NCBI GenBank assembly: GCA_963832785.1 | Contig: CAWHVF010000002.1 | Coordinates: 124,001 to 188,000, forward strand | Reading direction: 5' to 3' | Source of the DNA: CAWBRT01 sp963832785 | Lineage (GTDB): Bacteria; Acidobacteriota; Terriglobia; Terriglobales; Acidobacteriaceae | Length of the DNA stretch: 64,000 nt | Shown: one piece after another, positions 27,138-35,910 of the stretch | How positions within the stretch are numbered: position 1 is the first letter of the stretch | Layout of the letters: each line of letters begins with the position of its first letter | Program-made: the position numbers and the translations under genes | The notes under the pieces: model-generated | The model's input: only the letters and a program-made list of their open reading frames with translations | Told to the model about the DNA's origin: nothing | Databases searched by the model: none

Positions 27138-28151
27138 ATGATCATAGAATCCTTCCCCCCACGCCTGCCCGGCCCTGTCCGGGCGCTTTACCCTTTTCGC
27201 ACCCGATGCCTGCGCGTCATCGAAGGAGATGCTCCCGACAGCTTCACCTCCCGCGCCCACCCCAGCCAACGCAAAAACGCGTTTGCCGGGGACCCCGGCG
27301 AGACCATGAGCTTTGTGGACGAGGGCCCCGAGGCCGCCCCGGCTTTGCTGTTGCTGCATGGCAACCTGACGTGGTCATTCCTGTTCCGGGACCTGATTGG
27401 GCGCGGCCGCGGCCGTTTCCGGGTGATTGCGCCGGATCTGGTGGGATTTGGCCTTTCCAGCAAGCCGCGCGATCCCGGCTACTACACGCTCGACCGCTAC
27501 GGCGAGCACCTGTTTCAACTCATCTCCGAACTCAATCTGCGCAAGCTGACGCTGGTGTTGCACGACTGGGCCGGACCCATCGGCTTTCGCTACGCCGTGC
27601 GCTGTCCGGAGAACGTGAGCCGGATCGTTCTTGTCAACTCGTGGGTCGATGCGCGGGCGACGGACTTCCCCGAACGCCTGCCGCTCTGGCTGGCCGCCGC
27701 GCGCAATCGCTGGACCGGCGGGCTGCTGCGCCAGTGGAGGCGAGCGCCGTGGCCCGCTTTGCAGTGGGCGGCAGCCAAGCGGCTCGAACCGGCAGTCGAG
27801 GCGGGGTATAGCTACCCATTCCGCAACCTCGAAGACCGGATCGCCCCTCTGGCTTTGGCGCGCTTGGCCGGCTCCCGGGGCCGAGAAATCGAGATCGCAG
27901 CTATGCTTGAATTGACACCGGCGCTGAAATCGGTTCAGGCCAAGGTGCAGACCCTGTGGGGCGAGCGCGATCCGCTCTTCCGCAGCAAACTTCTCCCCTA
28001 CCTGCTGCGTGATTCGCTGCCCAACTGCGGCGAGCCGGTGTTCGTCGCCGGAGCCTCGCACCTGTTGCCGGAAGACGCTCCGGAGCTGCTGGCGGAAAAG
28101 GTGATGGAAGCGGCTGCCAGAAGGCATGAGCCGGTGTTCAAGATCTTATGA
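27138..28151 (+). CDS. Alpha/beta hydrolase, haloalkane-dehalogenase-like
   Basis: A 337-residue alpha/beta-fold hydrolase. The oxyanion region is LLLHGNLTWSFLFRDL, the nucleophile elbow LVLHDWAGPIG has Asp rather than Ser, and the catalytic His lies in AGASHLLPEDAPE. Asp nucleophile plus the HGN-x-TWS signature fits haloalkane dehalogenases and relatives such as OleB-type beta-lactone decarboxylases or epoxide hydrolases. The physiological substrate is unknown. The N-terminal YPFRTRCLRV segment is also family-like, supporting the ATG at 27138. The gene stands alone, convergent with xseA. Confidence 0.8.
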   Translation: MIIESFPPRLPGPVRALYPFRTRCLRVIEGDAPDSFTSRAHPSQRKNAFAGDPGETMSFVDEGPEAAPALLLLHGNLTWSFLFRDLIGRGRGRFRVIAPDLVGFGLSSKPRDPGYYTLDRYGEHLFQLISELNLRKLTLVLHDWAGPIGFRYAVRCPENVSRIVLVNSWVDARATDFPERLPLWLAAARNRWTGGLLRQWRRAPWPALQWAAAKRLEPAVEAGYSYPFRNLEDRIAPLALARLAGSRGREIEIAAMLELTPALKSVQAKVQTLWGERDPLFRSKLLPYLLRDSLPNCGEPVFVAGASHLLPEDAPELLAEKVMEAAARRHEPVFKIL

Positions 28152-28242
28152 AAAATTTCAGATTTTTGATTTCAGATTTTTGATTTTGGTATCTGGCTGA
28201 GTTACAGCGATTGTTTTTCAATTCGAAATCAAAAATCTCAAA
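28150..28242. repeat. Foldback repeat between hydrolase gene and xseA
   Basis: The left arm (28152-28187) reiterates TTTCAGATTTTTGA and the right arm (about 28218-28248) reiterates its complement, TCAAAAATCTCAAATC. Loop about 30 bp. The right arm runs into the last codons of xseA. This is the most compact copy of the family and sits between convergent genes, so it could act as a bidirectional terminator. Confidence 0.65.
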
Positions 28243-29625
28243 TCAAAAATCCGCAGTGTCTGTGTCTTCCACCCGCGCGCGCAAGCGCCCGCGCGCCAGG
28301 CGCGCTCGTATCTCGTCTCCCGGAGATAGCTGGTCGGCGCGCGTAACCAGTTTTCCCTGCTCGTCGAAGATGAGAGCGTAGCCGCGTTCCAGGATTCCGA
28401 GCGGAGAAAGCGCTTGCAACTGGCCGGCCAGCCGCTGCAATCTTGCCGCGCGCTTTTCGAGCTGGTGGCGCGTGGCGCTGGCCAGGGCTTCGACGCGCGT
28501 GCCCAGCTCGCGGCGCATCAGGTGCAGGCGGCTGCTCATCTCCTGGTGACGCAGGCGGACGCCCGCCAGCTCGACCCGCTGCCGCATGGCGCCGATCTGC
28601 CGCTGTTGCGCGGCCGCCAGCCGGTAGACCAGCTCATCGACGCGCTGCTGGCGGCGTGCTACCAGCTCCTGCATGCGGGCAAAAGCGCGGCTTTGTGCCA
28701 GCCGGCTCAGGCGCTGGCGCGCGCTCAGAATCTGGTAACGGGCGCCGCGGCCCAGGCGCGTGTCCAGCCCGGCCAGGCGCTCCTGCAGTTCGCGCTTGGA
28801 GCGCACCACCAGTTCCGCGGCGGCCGACGGGGTGGGCGCCCGCAGGTCGGCGACAAAGTCGCAGATGGTGAAGTCGGTCTCATGCCCGATGGCCGAGATC
28901 ACCGGCACGGAGCTGCCGGCGATGGTTCGCGCCAGGGCCTCGTCGTTGAATGCCGCCAGGTCTTCGAACGAGCCTCCTCCGCGCGCGATAACAATCACAT
29001 CCACCTGGGGCGAGCGGTTGAAGTAGCGCACTCCGGCGGCAACCTCGCGCGCCGCCGCCTCGCCCTGCACCTGCGCCGGATAGATCAGCACATCCAGAGA
29101 TTCGTGGCGGCGGCGAAGGATGTTGAGGATGTCCTGCAGGGCCGCGCCCTGCGGCGAGGTGACCACGCCGATACGATGTGGCAGCCCCGGAATTGGCTTC
29201 TTGCGGTCTTTGTCAAACAGGCCTTCGGCGGCCAGCTTCTTCTTGAGCTGCTCGAAGGCAAGCTGCAGCGCGCCCGCTCCGACCGGCTCCAGGTGCTCGC
29301 CGATCATCTGCAACTCGCCGCGCTCTTCGTAGATGCTCAGGCGACCGCGGGCAATGACGCTCAGACCGTTTTCCGGCCGGAAGCGCAGCAGCCGCGCCTG
29401 CATGCGGAAGAACACCACCCGCAACTGCGCCTCGCCGTCCTTCAGCGTGAAATAGAGGTGGCCGGAGGCGGCCGGACGGAAATTCGAGATTTCGCCTTCC
29501 ACCCAGACGTCCGTGTACTCGCGCTCCAGACGCGTGCGCAGCTCCGACAGCAGCTCGGCCAGCTTCCAGATGCGGCGCTCGGGTAGAGACTGGAAGTCGA
29601 AAGCGAATTGCGACGGCTCACCCAT
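28243..29625 (-). CDS. xseA: Exodeoxyribonuclease VII large subunit
   Basis: A 460-residue XseA, which with XseB degrades single-stranded DNA. The N-terminal OB fold includes VWVEGEISNFRPAASGHLYFTLKD. The catalytic domain shows RIGVVTSPQGAALQDIL, VIVIARGGGSFEDLAAFNDE, SAIGHETDFTICDFVADLRAPTPSAAAEL, and a long coiled-coil/Arg-rich region follows to about residue 400. The C-terminal beta segment LSPLGILERGYALI is typical. xseB was not found next to it. The ATG at 29625 matches the family start. Confidence 0.95.
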   Translation of the reverse strand: MGEPSQFAFDFQSLPERRIWKLAELLSELRTRLEREYTDVWVEGEISNFRPAASGHLYFTLKDGEAQLRVVFFRMQARLLRFRPENGLSVIARGRLSIYEERGELQMIGEHLEPVGAGALQLAFEQLKKKLAAEGLFDKDRKKPIPGLPHRIGVVTSPQGAALQDILNILRRRHESLDVLIYPAQVQGEAAAREVAAGVRYFNRSPQVDVIVIARGGGSFEDLAAFNDEALARTIAGSSVPVISAIGHETDFTICDFVADLRAPTPSAAAELVVRSKRELQERLAGLDTRLGRGARYQILSARQRLSRLAQSRAFARMQELVARRQQRVDELVYRLAAAQQRQIGAMRQRVELAGVRLRHQEMSSRLHLMRRELGTRVEALASATRHQLEKRAARLQRLAGQLQALSPLGILERGYALIFDEQGKLVTRADQLSPGDEIRARLARGRLRARVEDTDTADF

Positions 29626-29711
29626 AAGCTTGTTCGAGAGAAACTATAAACTGACGGCCCGCCGGGCAACATGAGAGTCTAGCAGTTCTCCGTCAAACGC
29701 GGCGAAGCGTT

Positions 29712-29858
29712 GTAGTGGTTCAGTTTGAACTCGAATTAACGTTGGGGATGCCCCACGTCCCGCCCCTGCTGTTAGGCTGACGTGGGGCCAACTCACCCAG
29801 GTTAGCGCCAAAAAACGCGGCGCGGAACCTGGGGCACCTTCAAACTGACCCACTACTC
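29712..29858. repeat. MITE-like foldback element with outer inverted repeats
   Basis: Outer inverted repeats of about 18 bp, GTAGTGGTTCAGTTTGAA (about 29712-29729) and TTCAAACTGACCCACTAC (about 29840-29857), differ at one position. Inside are two hairpins: GCCCCACGTC/GACGTGGGGC (29750-29759 and 29779-29788) and CCCAGGTT/AACCTGGGG ending in GGGGCACC. It has no ORF. The internal layout matches 17897-18003, including the CTGCTGTT loop. It occupies most of the 366-bp spacer 29626-29992. Confidence 0.65.
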
Positions 29859-29992
29859 GAAGCGCAAGAACCGCCGCGCCGACGGTAGGCTCCGTCATCC
29901 GCCAGCAAGCCCGCTATGGGCAGCGGCGCTACTTCGTAACTGCGAAACGAAAGCAGCTTGCGCGGCAGGTGTTGGACTGCTAACGTGCTAGC

Positions 29993-30694
29993 GTGGAGCA
30001 TGTTTGCAAGAAGTGCGGCGCGACGGTGGAAGACGGCGTTCCTTTCTGCAGCCACTGCGGCGCACCGCAAATTCGGGTGACAATCAGCAGCGAAGAAGCG
30101 GCCACCGAGCCGCTTCCTCCGGGAACCCCCGGTGAGGCGCAGCCGCCCGCCGAGCCCGTTCCGCCGGGGTCTTCGCCGGCTTTCCTGCAGGCACAGCGGC
30201 CGGACCGGCTGGACCGCCGGACAGTAATTTTCTCGGCGCTGTTGGCCGGATTCGCTGCCGGGCTGGGAACGCTGATACCGTTCGTGCCTGTCATTACCCT
30301 CTCCATGGTCGCCGCCGGCGGCATCGCTGTTACTCTCTACAAGCGCCGCATGCCATATGTCTCCGTCCCCGCCAGACGTGGTTTCCGCATCGGATCGCTG
30401 GCCGGCCTCTTCGGCTTTCTGCTGAATGCCTCCACCAGCGTGTTCGGGATGCTCTCCGAGCAGAACCGCGCGGCGCTGCGGGCCGCCATGCACGAGCGGC
30501 TGAAAGAGGCCATGTCGGTCAACTCCGATCCCTCGGCTCAGCAAATGTTGAACCGCCTGGGCGACATGATCTCAACCCCGGGCGGACTGGCCGCTCTGTT
30601 TGCATTCTCGCTGCTGCTGTTCGGCTTGGTCTTCATCTTTCTCGGCGGCATAGGCGGCGCCATCGGCGCCGCGCTGTTCGGCAGGAAAAACTAA
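29993..30694 (+). CDS. Zinc-ribbon membrane protein of unknown function
   Basis: A 233-residue protein beginning with a zinc ribbon (CKKCGATVEDGVPFCSHCG, residues 5-23), then a Pro/Glu-rich linker to about residue 70, two close hydrophobic segments (about 79-116), a third (about 128-150), and a final one (about 197-225). Zinc-ribbon plus membrane helices is a common layout in Acidobacteria-type genomes. Function is unknown; the ribbon likely binds a structural zinc. The start is a GTG at 29993. The spacer 30695-30993 that follows has no supported gene. Confidence 0.75.
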   Translation: MEHVCKKCGATVEDGVPFCSHCGAPQIRVTISSEEAATEPLPPGTPGEAQPPAEPVPPGSSPAFLQAQRPDRLDRRTVIFSALLAGFAAGLGTLIPFVPVITLSMVAAGGIAVTLYKRRMPYVSVPARRGFRIGSLAGLFGFLLNASTSVFGMLSEQNRAALRAAMHERLKEAMSVNSDPSAQQMLNRLGDMISTPGGLAALFAFSLLLFGLVFIFLGGIGGAIGAALFGRKN

Positions 30695-31567
30695 GCGCCT
30701 GCTTATTTTTTGCCGCGGTTGCGACCGCCCATGACCGGCGGTGCTCCACCGGAGCAGCGGCCTGCTGGCGGCGGCTCCGGCATCCACCTGGAGCTTGCAT
30801 CCCGGATGGGGCAATTTTGCCGGCAGCACTGCCTGTCCCGACGCTCACCTTGGCCCAGCCGTGCCGCCCAGCCTCCTGCAAACCCCACCGTCAGAAATGC
30901 AATCCAAAGGATTGCTAAGTCTCAAAGCAACCGGGTGCAGGAAAGGCGTGGAAGCAGCACGCCGGAACACGGCATCGGAACAGGAAGGGTCACATGAAAA
31001 AGGGGATTCTCTCATTACTTGCATTTGCGCTGCTGTTCACCATGGGTGCGTGGGCCCAGCGTGACACCAGCCGCGACAGCGCCGGCGACAACAGCCAAAT
31101 AAATAACAGTACCCCACCGGCTGAGCAGCCCCCCGTGGCAGGGCAGACCAAGGCCAGCCAGGAGCAAACCAAGGCCGTTCAGCGTCTTGACGACGCGGCT
31201 GCCGACTTGAATCGCACCGTGAACGCCCCCGATTCCGGCATTCCGCAGAGCGTGCTGAGCAAGGCCAAGTGTGTGGCCATCGTGCCGAGCCTGATCAAAG
31301 GCGGGTTTATCTTCGGCGCCGAACATGGGCGCGGAGTTGCCACCTGCCTCCTGCCTAACGGCCACTGGAGTGGGCCGGCGTTCTTCACTTTGACGGGGGG
31401 AAGCTGGGGAGCCCAGATCGGGGGCGAAGCCGTCGATCTGATAATGCTGTTCATGACCGATGAGGGCGCCAACAAGCTCATGCAGGCCAACTGGAAAGTC
31501 GGTTGGACTGACCCCCTAGGATGAGACACTCCGGTTTGCGACACTTGGCAGGGAAAGGAGCTGCTGA

Positions 31568-31906
31568 GTGGCCAAAAGGCGAGTCAACAAATACCCGAAG
31601 GCGTTCCGGCAGATGGCTTTGGAGCGGATGCGGACCTGCGATAACGTATCGGCTCTGGCCCAGGAACTGGGGGTAGATCGCACGGTTTTGTATCACTGGC
31701 GGGATCTGGCCCCAGGCGAAGCGGGAATGACGGCCGCCTCTCCGGTGCGTGAGCTTCGCAAAGAAATTCGCGATTTGAAGCGCGTACTGGCGGAGAAGGC
31801 GTTGGAAGTGGATTTTTTCAAAGGTGCCTTGCAAAAAGTCGAGGCTCGACGCCAGAAAGACAGCGGTACTGGCGCGACGGCATCTACGACCAAATCCGAG
31901 AAATGA
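31568..31906 (+). CDS. IS3-family transposase OrfA
   Basis: A 112-residue helix-turn-helix protein (KYPKAFRQMALERM then LAQELGVDRTVLYHWR) followed by a leucine-zipper-like coiled coil (RELRKEIRDLKRVLAEKALEVDFFKGAL), as in IS3 OrfA proteins that bind the element's ends. The GTG start at 31568 has AAAGGAG upstream. Its stop overlaps the OrfB start (ATGA), where IS3 elements normally also make a fused OrfAB by minus-one frameshifting. Confidence 0.9.
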   Translation: MAKRRVNKYPKAFRQMALERMRTCDNVSALAQELGVDRTVLYHWRDLAPGEAGMTAASPVRELRKEIRDLKRVLAEKALEVDFFKGALQKVEARRQKDSGTGATASTTKSEK

Positions 31907-32908
31907 TGCCGATGCAAGGCGGCCTGGGTATCGAGCGCATGTGTACATTGGCACGGGTCAGCCGTGCTGGCTTCTATCGGTTGCTGCAGGAACAGGTGCC
32001 GGTGGAAGAAAGCATGGAGGTACGGTCGGCGATCCAGCAGATTGCCCTGGAACATAAGCGACGTTATGGATATCGGCGGGTAACGAAGGAGCTGAGGCGC
32101 CGCGGGATGGTGGTCAATCGCAAGCGGGTGGCGGCCATCATGCGAGAGGATAATCTGCTCGCGGTGCAGCCCAAGCGCTTCGTGCGGACCACGGATTCCA
32201 GTCACGGACTGGAGATCTATGTGAACTTGGCGCGGCGGATGACGCTGACGGGCATGGATCAGCTATGGATCGCGGACATTACCTACATCCGGCTGAAGGC
32301 CGAGTTTGTTTACCTGGCGCTCATTCTCGACGCCTTCTCCCGCAAAGTTGTGGGATGGAAGCTGGACCGCACCTTGGCGAGCCGGTTGGCAACCGAGGCA
32401 CTGGAGATGGCCATCGGGAAACGGCAGCCACAGCCAGGCTTGGTGCACCATTCCGATCGCGGCATCCAGTACGCTTCTGGAGAGTACGTCGCGATTCTGA
32501 ACAAGTACGGCATGGTCCCCAGCATGAGCCGGCCCGCCAACCCGTACGACAATGCCAGTCTGCGAGAGCTTCATCAAGACGCTGAAGCGGGAAGAGATTT
32601 ATGCCAACGAGTACGAGGAACTGGAACAGCTGAGAGACAACCTCGAGGAGTTCATTGAGCGCTATTACAATCGGAAGCGGTTGCATTCCGCTTTAGGCTA
32701 CCGCTCTCCAGAGGAATTCGAAGAGCAAGTCCGGCGAGAGCACGAAACGACGACAACACTCGGTGCTACAGTGAGTTTCTTGGCTGAGCCGGGGGAGGAT
32801 TCTTCGACAGAGATGACCGGGGAAGGGACTCAAACGCCGTCCCTTCCCCAGACCCCTACCCTGCTGAAAGTCAACGAGATGAGTTCTGGAGGTAAGCAGT
32901 GTCGTTAA
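31903..32908 (+). pseudogene. IS3-family transposase OrfB (DDE), one-base frameshift before catalytic Glu
   Basis: An rve-type integrase core. The first catalytic Asp is in DQLWIADITYI, the second in VHHSDRGIQYAS. The frame then breaks after NPYDNAS: removing one base at about 32560 joins it to CESFIKTLKREEIYANEYEELEQL, which carries the DDE Glu and the C-terminal RYYNRKRLHSALGYRSPEEFE. The frame then continues to 32908 with a longer than usual acidic tail. As read, the protein ends at 32658 without the Glu and would be inactive. The change may be real decay or a base-calling error like others in this window. Confidence 0.85.
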
Positions 32909-33299
32909 GTGTGAAAGACCAAATTGTCTCACGGGATGGGTTCACAAAATGAAGGTCTGCTAAGTGTCGAAACGGAAATTGTCTCAGGAGAGGGGGTCAC
33001 CCCACGGCGGTGATGTAGGAATTGCGGCCGGTCCCTGGGGCCGTCAAGGAACTGCCAGCACGGACTGGAAGTTCAACACCGCGATTTTGACCTATTCGAG
33101 AGCCAAAGGCGCGTTTATCGGGGCAACCCTGAACGGCACGAATGTTCACGTCGACGAAAGCGCTATGCGGTCATTTTACGGAAGCCACTATCCCAGCTTC
33201 GAAGCCGTATTGAGGGGGAGAGTGGCGGTTCCGCGGGCGGCTAACCGGTTCCTGGCTTCCATTCGCCAGGACTTCCACGAGGCGTCTGCTAACAAGTAA

Positions 33300-33741
33300 C
33301 GGCGGCGGCGATCGCTTCTCGTTTCTCGTTTCACGACCACTGCCTGGGTTTCCATGCATGGAACGTGCAACGGGAAACGAGGCGCAAGCTGTTCCCGCTT
33401 CGGCCTCGGACAACTACGCACCCCGATTGCCGCGCTGTGCCTTGATCACGCGTAGGGACAACCGCCTCGGCTGCCCGCCCGGCCGGGGGCGGCCGGGCCT
33501 ACGTGTCGCTACTCGTCTTTAGCCTGCCCTGAGCGAGCGGAGCGAGTCGAAGGGCACGCAAGGCGCCTCAATTTCTGCGACCTGAAACCCCGCAACCCCG
33601 CTAGAATGTATCCAGCATCCAGAGATGGCGGCTTGAAGCTCGCGGCCTGCACCGCCTACGGTGCAAACAGGGCTTGAGGGGAAACGCCCTGCGCGTGGGC
33701 TCGTCCGCGAAGCACGCCATGGCGAAGTTTTGGAGGTTCCA
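33300..33741. other. Non-coding spacer before the Sel1 gene
   Basis: No ORF with family support. It contains palindrome-like runs, for example the CCCTGAGCGAGCGGAGCGAGTCGAAGGG-like stretch near 33527-33555 (a hairpin, GAGC/GCTC type) and a GC-rich CCCGGCCGGGGGCGG block near 33479-33491. The hairpin near 33.53 kb resembles intergenic repeats seen widely in Acidobacteria-type genomes. The proximal 30 bp carry the ribosome site of the next gene. Confidence 0.4.
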
Positions 33742-34638
33742 ATGAGGAGATCGCTTTCGCTGGTCCTGGCAGTAATTGCAATTCTTTGCGAGTTCGCTTT
33801 CGCACAGACCACGATCACGATAGCCGATGTCCAGGCGAAGGCGGCGGCGGGCGACAGGACTGCCCAATTCCTGCTGGGTCGCGCCTATTACTTTGGCACC
33901 GACGGCTTGAAAAAGAACGAAGCCGCAGCCGTCCCCTGGTTCCAGAAGGCGGCTGATCAGGGCCAGGTAAACGCGCAGACATTCCTCGGCTACATGTATG
34001 AAGAAGGCCGGGGAGGATTGAAAAAAGACGACGTGCAGGCGGTAGAGTGGTACCGCAAGGCGGCCGACCAGGGTGAGCGCAACGCGCAGAGAAACCTTGG
34101 GCTGATGTACGTCAACGGGCGCGGTGGCTTGCCCAAGAGCGATGCCGAGGCCCTGAACTGGTATCGCAAGGCGGCCCAGCAAGGCGATCCGTCGGCCGAA
34201 AACAGTCTGGGACAAATGTACGAACAAGGCAGGGCAGGCTTGCACCCGGATGTCGCTGAGGCGTTGAGCTGGTATCGCAAGGCCGCCGACCAGGGCTACG
34301 CCAATGCCCAGAACAATGCGGCCATCATCCTGCTCATGAGTACCAACCCCGAGATTCGCAACCCGCGTGCTGCCCTGGACTACGCCAGCAAGGCAGTCGA
34401 ATCATATAAATACAACCTCACCTTCCTGGAGACCCTGGCCGAGGCCCATTACGTCAACGAGCAGTTCGAGCAGGCGGTGGAGACCATGCAACGGATCATC
34501 ACCTGGGCTCCCGACGATAAGCAGAAGAAGGAGATATACCTGGCGCGCCTGAACCGGTACCAGCAGGCTTTGGCCGCCAACAAACGGCAGCCGACGCCCG
34601 TCGGCGGCTTTCTTCCGAAAACGGTTCCATCGAAATAA
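33742..34638 (+). CDS. Exported Sel1-repeat protein
   Basis: A 298-residue protein with a signal peptide (MRRSLSLVLAVIAILCEFAFAQ, cleavage likely after AFA) and four or five Sel1-like repeats of about 36-38 residues, each with an A-x-x-x-LG-x-Y-x-G and WY-KAA-QG pattern (about residues 25-190), then a TPR-like C-terminal part to residue 275. Sel1 repeats are protein-interaction scaffolds, often periplasmic. The ATG at 33742 has TGGAGG six bases upstream; the frame extends upstream to 33661 without support. A rho-independent terminator follows directly. Partner unknown. Confidence 0.85.
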   Translation: MRRSLSLVLAVIAILCEFAFAQTTITIADVQAKAAAGDRTAQFLLGRAYYFGTDGLKKNEAAAVPWFQKAADQGQVNAQTFLGYMYEEGRGGLKKDDVQAVEWYRKAADQGERNAQRNLGLMYVNGRGGLPKSDAEALNWYRKAAQQGDPSAENSLGQMYEQGRAGLHPDVAEALSWYRKAADQGYANAQNNAAIILLMSTNPEIRNPRAALDYASKAVESYKYNLTFLETLAEAHYVNEQFEQAVETMQRIITWAPDDKQKKEIYLARLNRYQQALAANKRQPTPVGGFLPKTVPSK

Positions 34639-34639
34639 T

Positions 34640-34670
34640 GCCCTAAGCTCCGTATTTCGGAGGGCTTTTT
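34640..34670 (+). terminator. Rho-independent terminator after the Sel1 gene
   Basis: CTCCG (34648-34652) pairs with CGGAG (34658-34662) around TATTT, extended by flanking GCCC/GGGC pairing with a small bulge, and followed immediately by TTTTT at 34666-34670. It begins two bases after the stop codon. Confidence 0.8.
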
Positions 34671-34835
34671 GCGTTGTGGTAGCAAGTCACAGCGGCAACC
34701 TGATGTCATCCGCCGAAGCAGAAGCTGAACCCTCAAAGCTCAAACGGCGGCTCTCCTAAAAATAGCTCGATCGGGCGCCTGCCTTGTGCCGGGCCGTGCA
34801 TCTCACATAAACGGGGCACCCGAGGGAGGCGGCTT

Positions 34836-35588
34836 ATGAGCACAACTATTCAGACCACGTTGGTCGCGGCCAAGCCATACCTGATCGAGCAGGACTACAG
34901 TATCTACACCCTTGACGAGCATCAGCTCTGGTCGGAACTGGTAGCCCGGCGCATGGCGCAACTGAGCACGTGCGCCTGTGCCGAGTATCTGGAAGGATGG
35001 CCCGCACTCGGCCTGGAAGAAGACCGCATTCCGAAGCTGAGCGAGGTCAGCCGCCGGCTGGAGAAACGTACCGGCTGGAAGGTGAGTCCGGTCTCGGCGT
35101 TCATGCCCTCGCGCGCCTTCTTCGAGATGCTGGCCGCGCGACGGTTTCCCACCACCGTCAAGCTGCGCAGCCGCGAGTCCATGGACTACACCCCGGAGCC
35201 CGACATACTGCACGACGCCCTCGGGCACCTGCCCATGTTCGCCCACCAGGTTTTCGCCGATGCGGTCGAGGAATACGGCAAGTTCTGCTACTCGATCTCG
35301 GACGAGCAGGTGCTGGAGAGAATGGGCCGGCTGTATTGGTACACCTTCGAGTTCGGGCTGTTACGGCGGGACGGGCAGGTCCAGGTCTACGGCTCGGGCG
35401 TGGCCTCCTCCGAACGCGAGTGCAGCAACGTGCTCAACGGCGGTTGCGAAATCCGCGACTTCAGCCTGCCGGAGGTGCTGAACACTACGGTAAAGGTGGA
35501 CGAGATTCACCACCGGCTGTTCGCCATCGATTCGTTTGCCAGCCTGCTGGCGGCGGTACGCGAGGCCAAGCGCTACCTGCAGGAATGA
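34836..35588 (+). CDS. phhA: Phenylalanine 4-hydroxylase (aromatic amino acid hydroxylase)
   Basis: A 250-residue pterin-dependent non-haem iron monooxygenase converting phenylalanine to tyrosine. The iron-binding facial triad is visible as H-x4-H in PDILHDALGHLPMF and Glu in WYTFEFGL. SAFMPSRAFFEMLAARRFP and YGSGVASS are also family features. Length matches bacterial catalytic-domain-only forms. The start ATG has GAGG about seven bases upstream. No pterin recycling gene (phhB) is adjacent. A small zinc-binding-type gene follows convergently. Confidence 0.93.
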   Translation: MSTTIQTTLVAAKPYLIEQDYSIYTLDEHQLWSELVARRMAQLSTCACAEYLEGWPALGLEEDRIPKLSEVSRRLEKRTGWKVSPVSAFMPSRAFFEMLAARRFPTTVKLRSRESMDYTPEPDILHDALGHLPMFAHQVFADAVEEYGKFCYSISDEQVLERMGRLYWYTFEFGLLRRDGQVQVYGSGVASSERECSNVLNGGCEIRDFSLPEVLNTTVKVDEIHHRLFAIDSFASLLAAVREAKRYLQE

Positions 35589-35643
35589 GCTTTTATATCC
35601 GGGGTTCTCCGCTTCCCCGGTGGTGCTTGAATGTTACGGTGCG

Positions 35644-35910
35644 CTATTGTTCGGCGGCTGCGGTCAGGCCCTCTGTTCTGGTCTCGCTCGGGGTCGGCAC
35701 TTCTTCCTGGCTCAGGCAACGCATCATGAACTTGGTGGCGCACTCCGAGCCACATAGATGTGCGATGTTTTCGTGGTCATGACCGGCGCAAGGCGCGTCC
35801 CATACGTAAATATGGGCGCCGTAGGGAACACGCACGGCCACGAACCAGTGGTTGGCTTCCTTCTTCAATGTTCCACAGATGTCGCACCGATACGACTCAA
35901 CCTTGGCCAT
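35644..35910 (-). CDS. Small Cys/His-rich protein of unknown function
   Basis: An 88-residue protein with probable metal-binding ligands: CDICG at residues 9-13 and a second CGSECATKFM near 53-62, plus several His. The pattern resembles a treble-clef or FYVE-like small zinc finger that might bind DNA or protein. The ATG at 35910 has AGGAGG about seven bases upstream, so it is likely a real gene. It is convergent with phhA with a 55-bp gap. No family name can be given. Confidence 0.65.
   Translation of the reverse strand: MAKVESYRCDICGTLKKEANHWFVAVRVPYGAHIYVWDAPCAGHDHENIAHLCGSECATKFMMRCLSQEEVPTPSETRTEGLTAAAEQ

Larger units (their letters stand above)
31503..33004 (+). mobile_element. Complete IS3-family insertion sequence (1502 bp) with CGG target duplication
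   Basis: The ends are related inverted repeats: the left end reads TGGACTGACCCCCT and the right end, reverse complemented, TGGGGTGACCCCCT; similarity continues through TGAGACA and CGACACTT..CAG for over 40 bp. The flanks are CGG at 31500-31502 and CGG at 33005-33007, a 3-bp duplication as expected for IS3. It carries orfA and orfB in the usual overlapping arrangement. A base insertion in orfB precedes the catalytic Glu. Insertion is inside the SYLF gene and recent enough that both gene halves remain recognisable. Confidence 0.9.
30994..33299 (+). pseudogene. SYLF/Ysc84-domain lipid-binding protein gene, split by an IS3 element
   Basis: The 5' part (30994-31502) encodes a signal peptide (LLAFALLFTMGAWAQ) and the N-terminal SYLF region: LSKAKCVAIVPSLIKGGFIFGAEHGRGVATC then GGSWGAQIGGEAVDLI. 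The 3' part (from 33005 or 33008 to 33299) resumes with GGDVGIAAGPWGRQG, ILTYSRAKGAFIGATL and SFYGSHYP. Removing 31503-33004 plus one copy of CGG restores KVGGDVGIAAG in frame, about 260 residues. SYLF proteins bind membranes or phosphoinositides in eukaryotes; bacterial roles are unclear. The gene is inactivated as read. Confidence 0.85.

Noticed and set aside
31903..32908. Programmed frameshifting as the explanation for the break in orfB
   Set aside because: IS3 elements frameshift at the orfA/orfB junction, not inside the integrase core before the catalytic Glu; the break is a +1 insertion.
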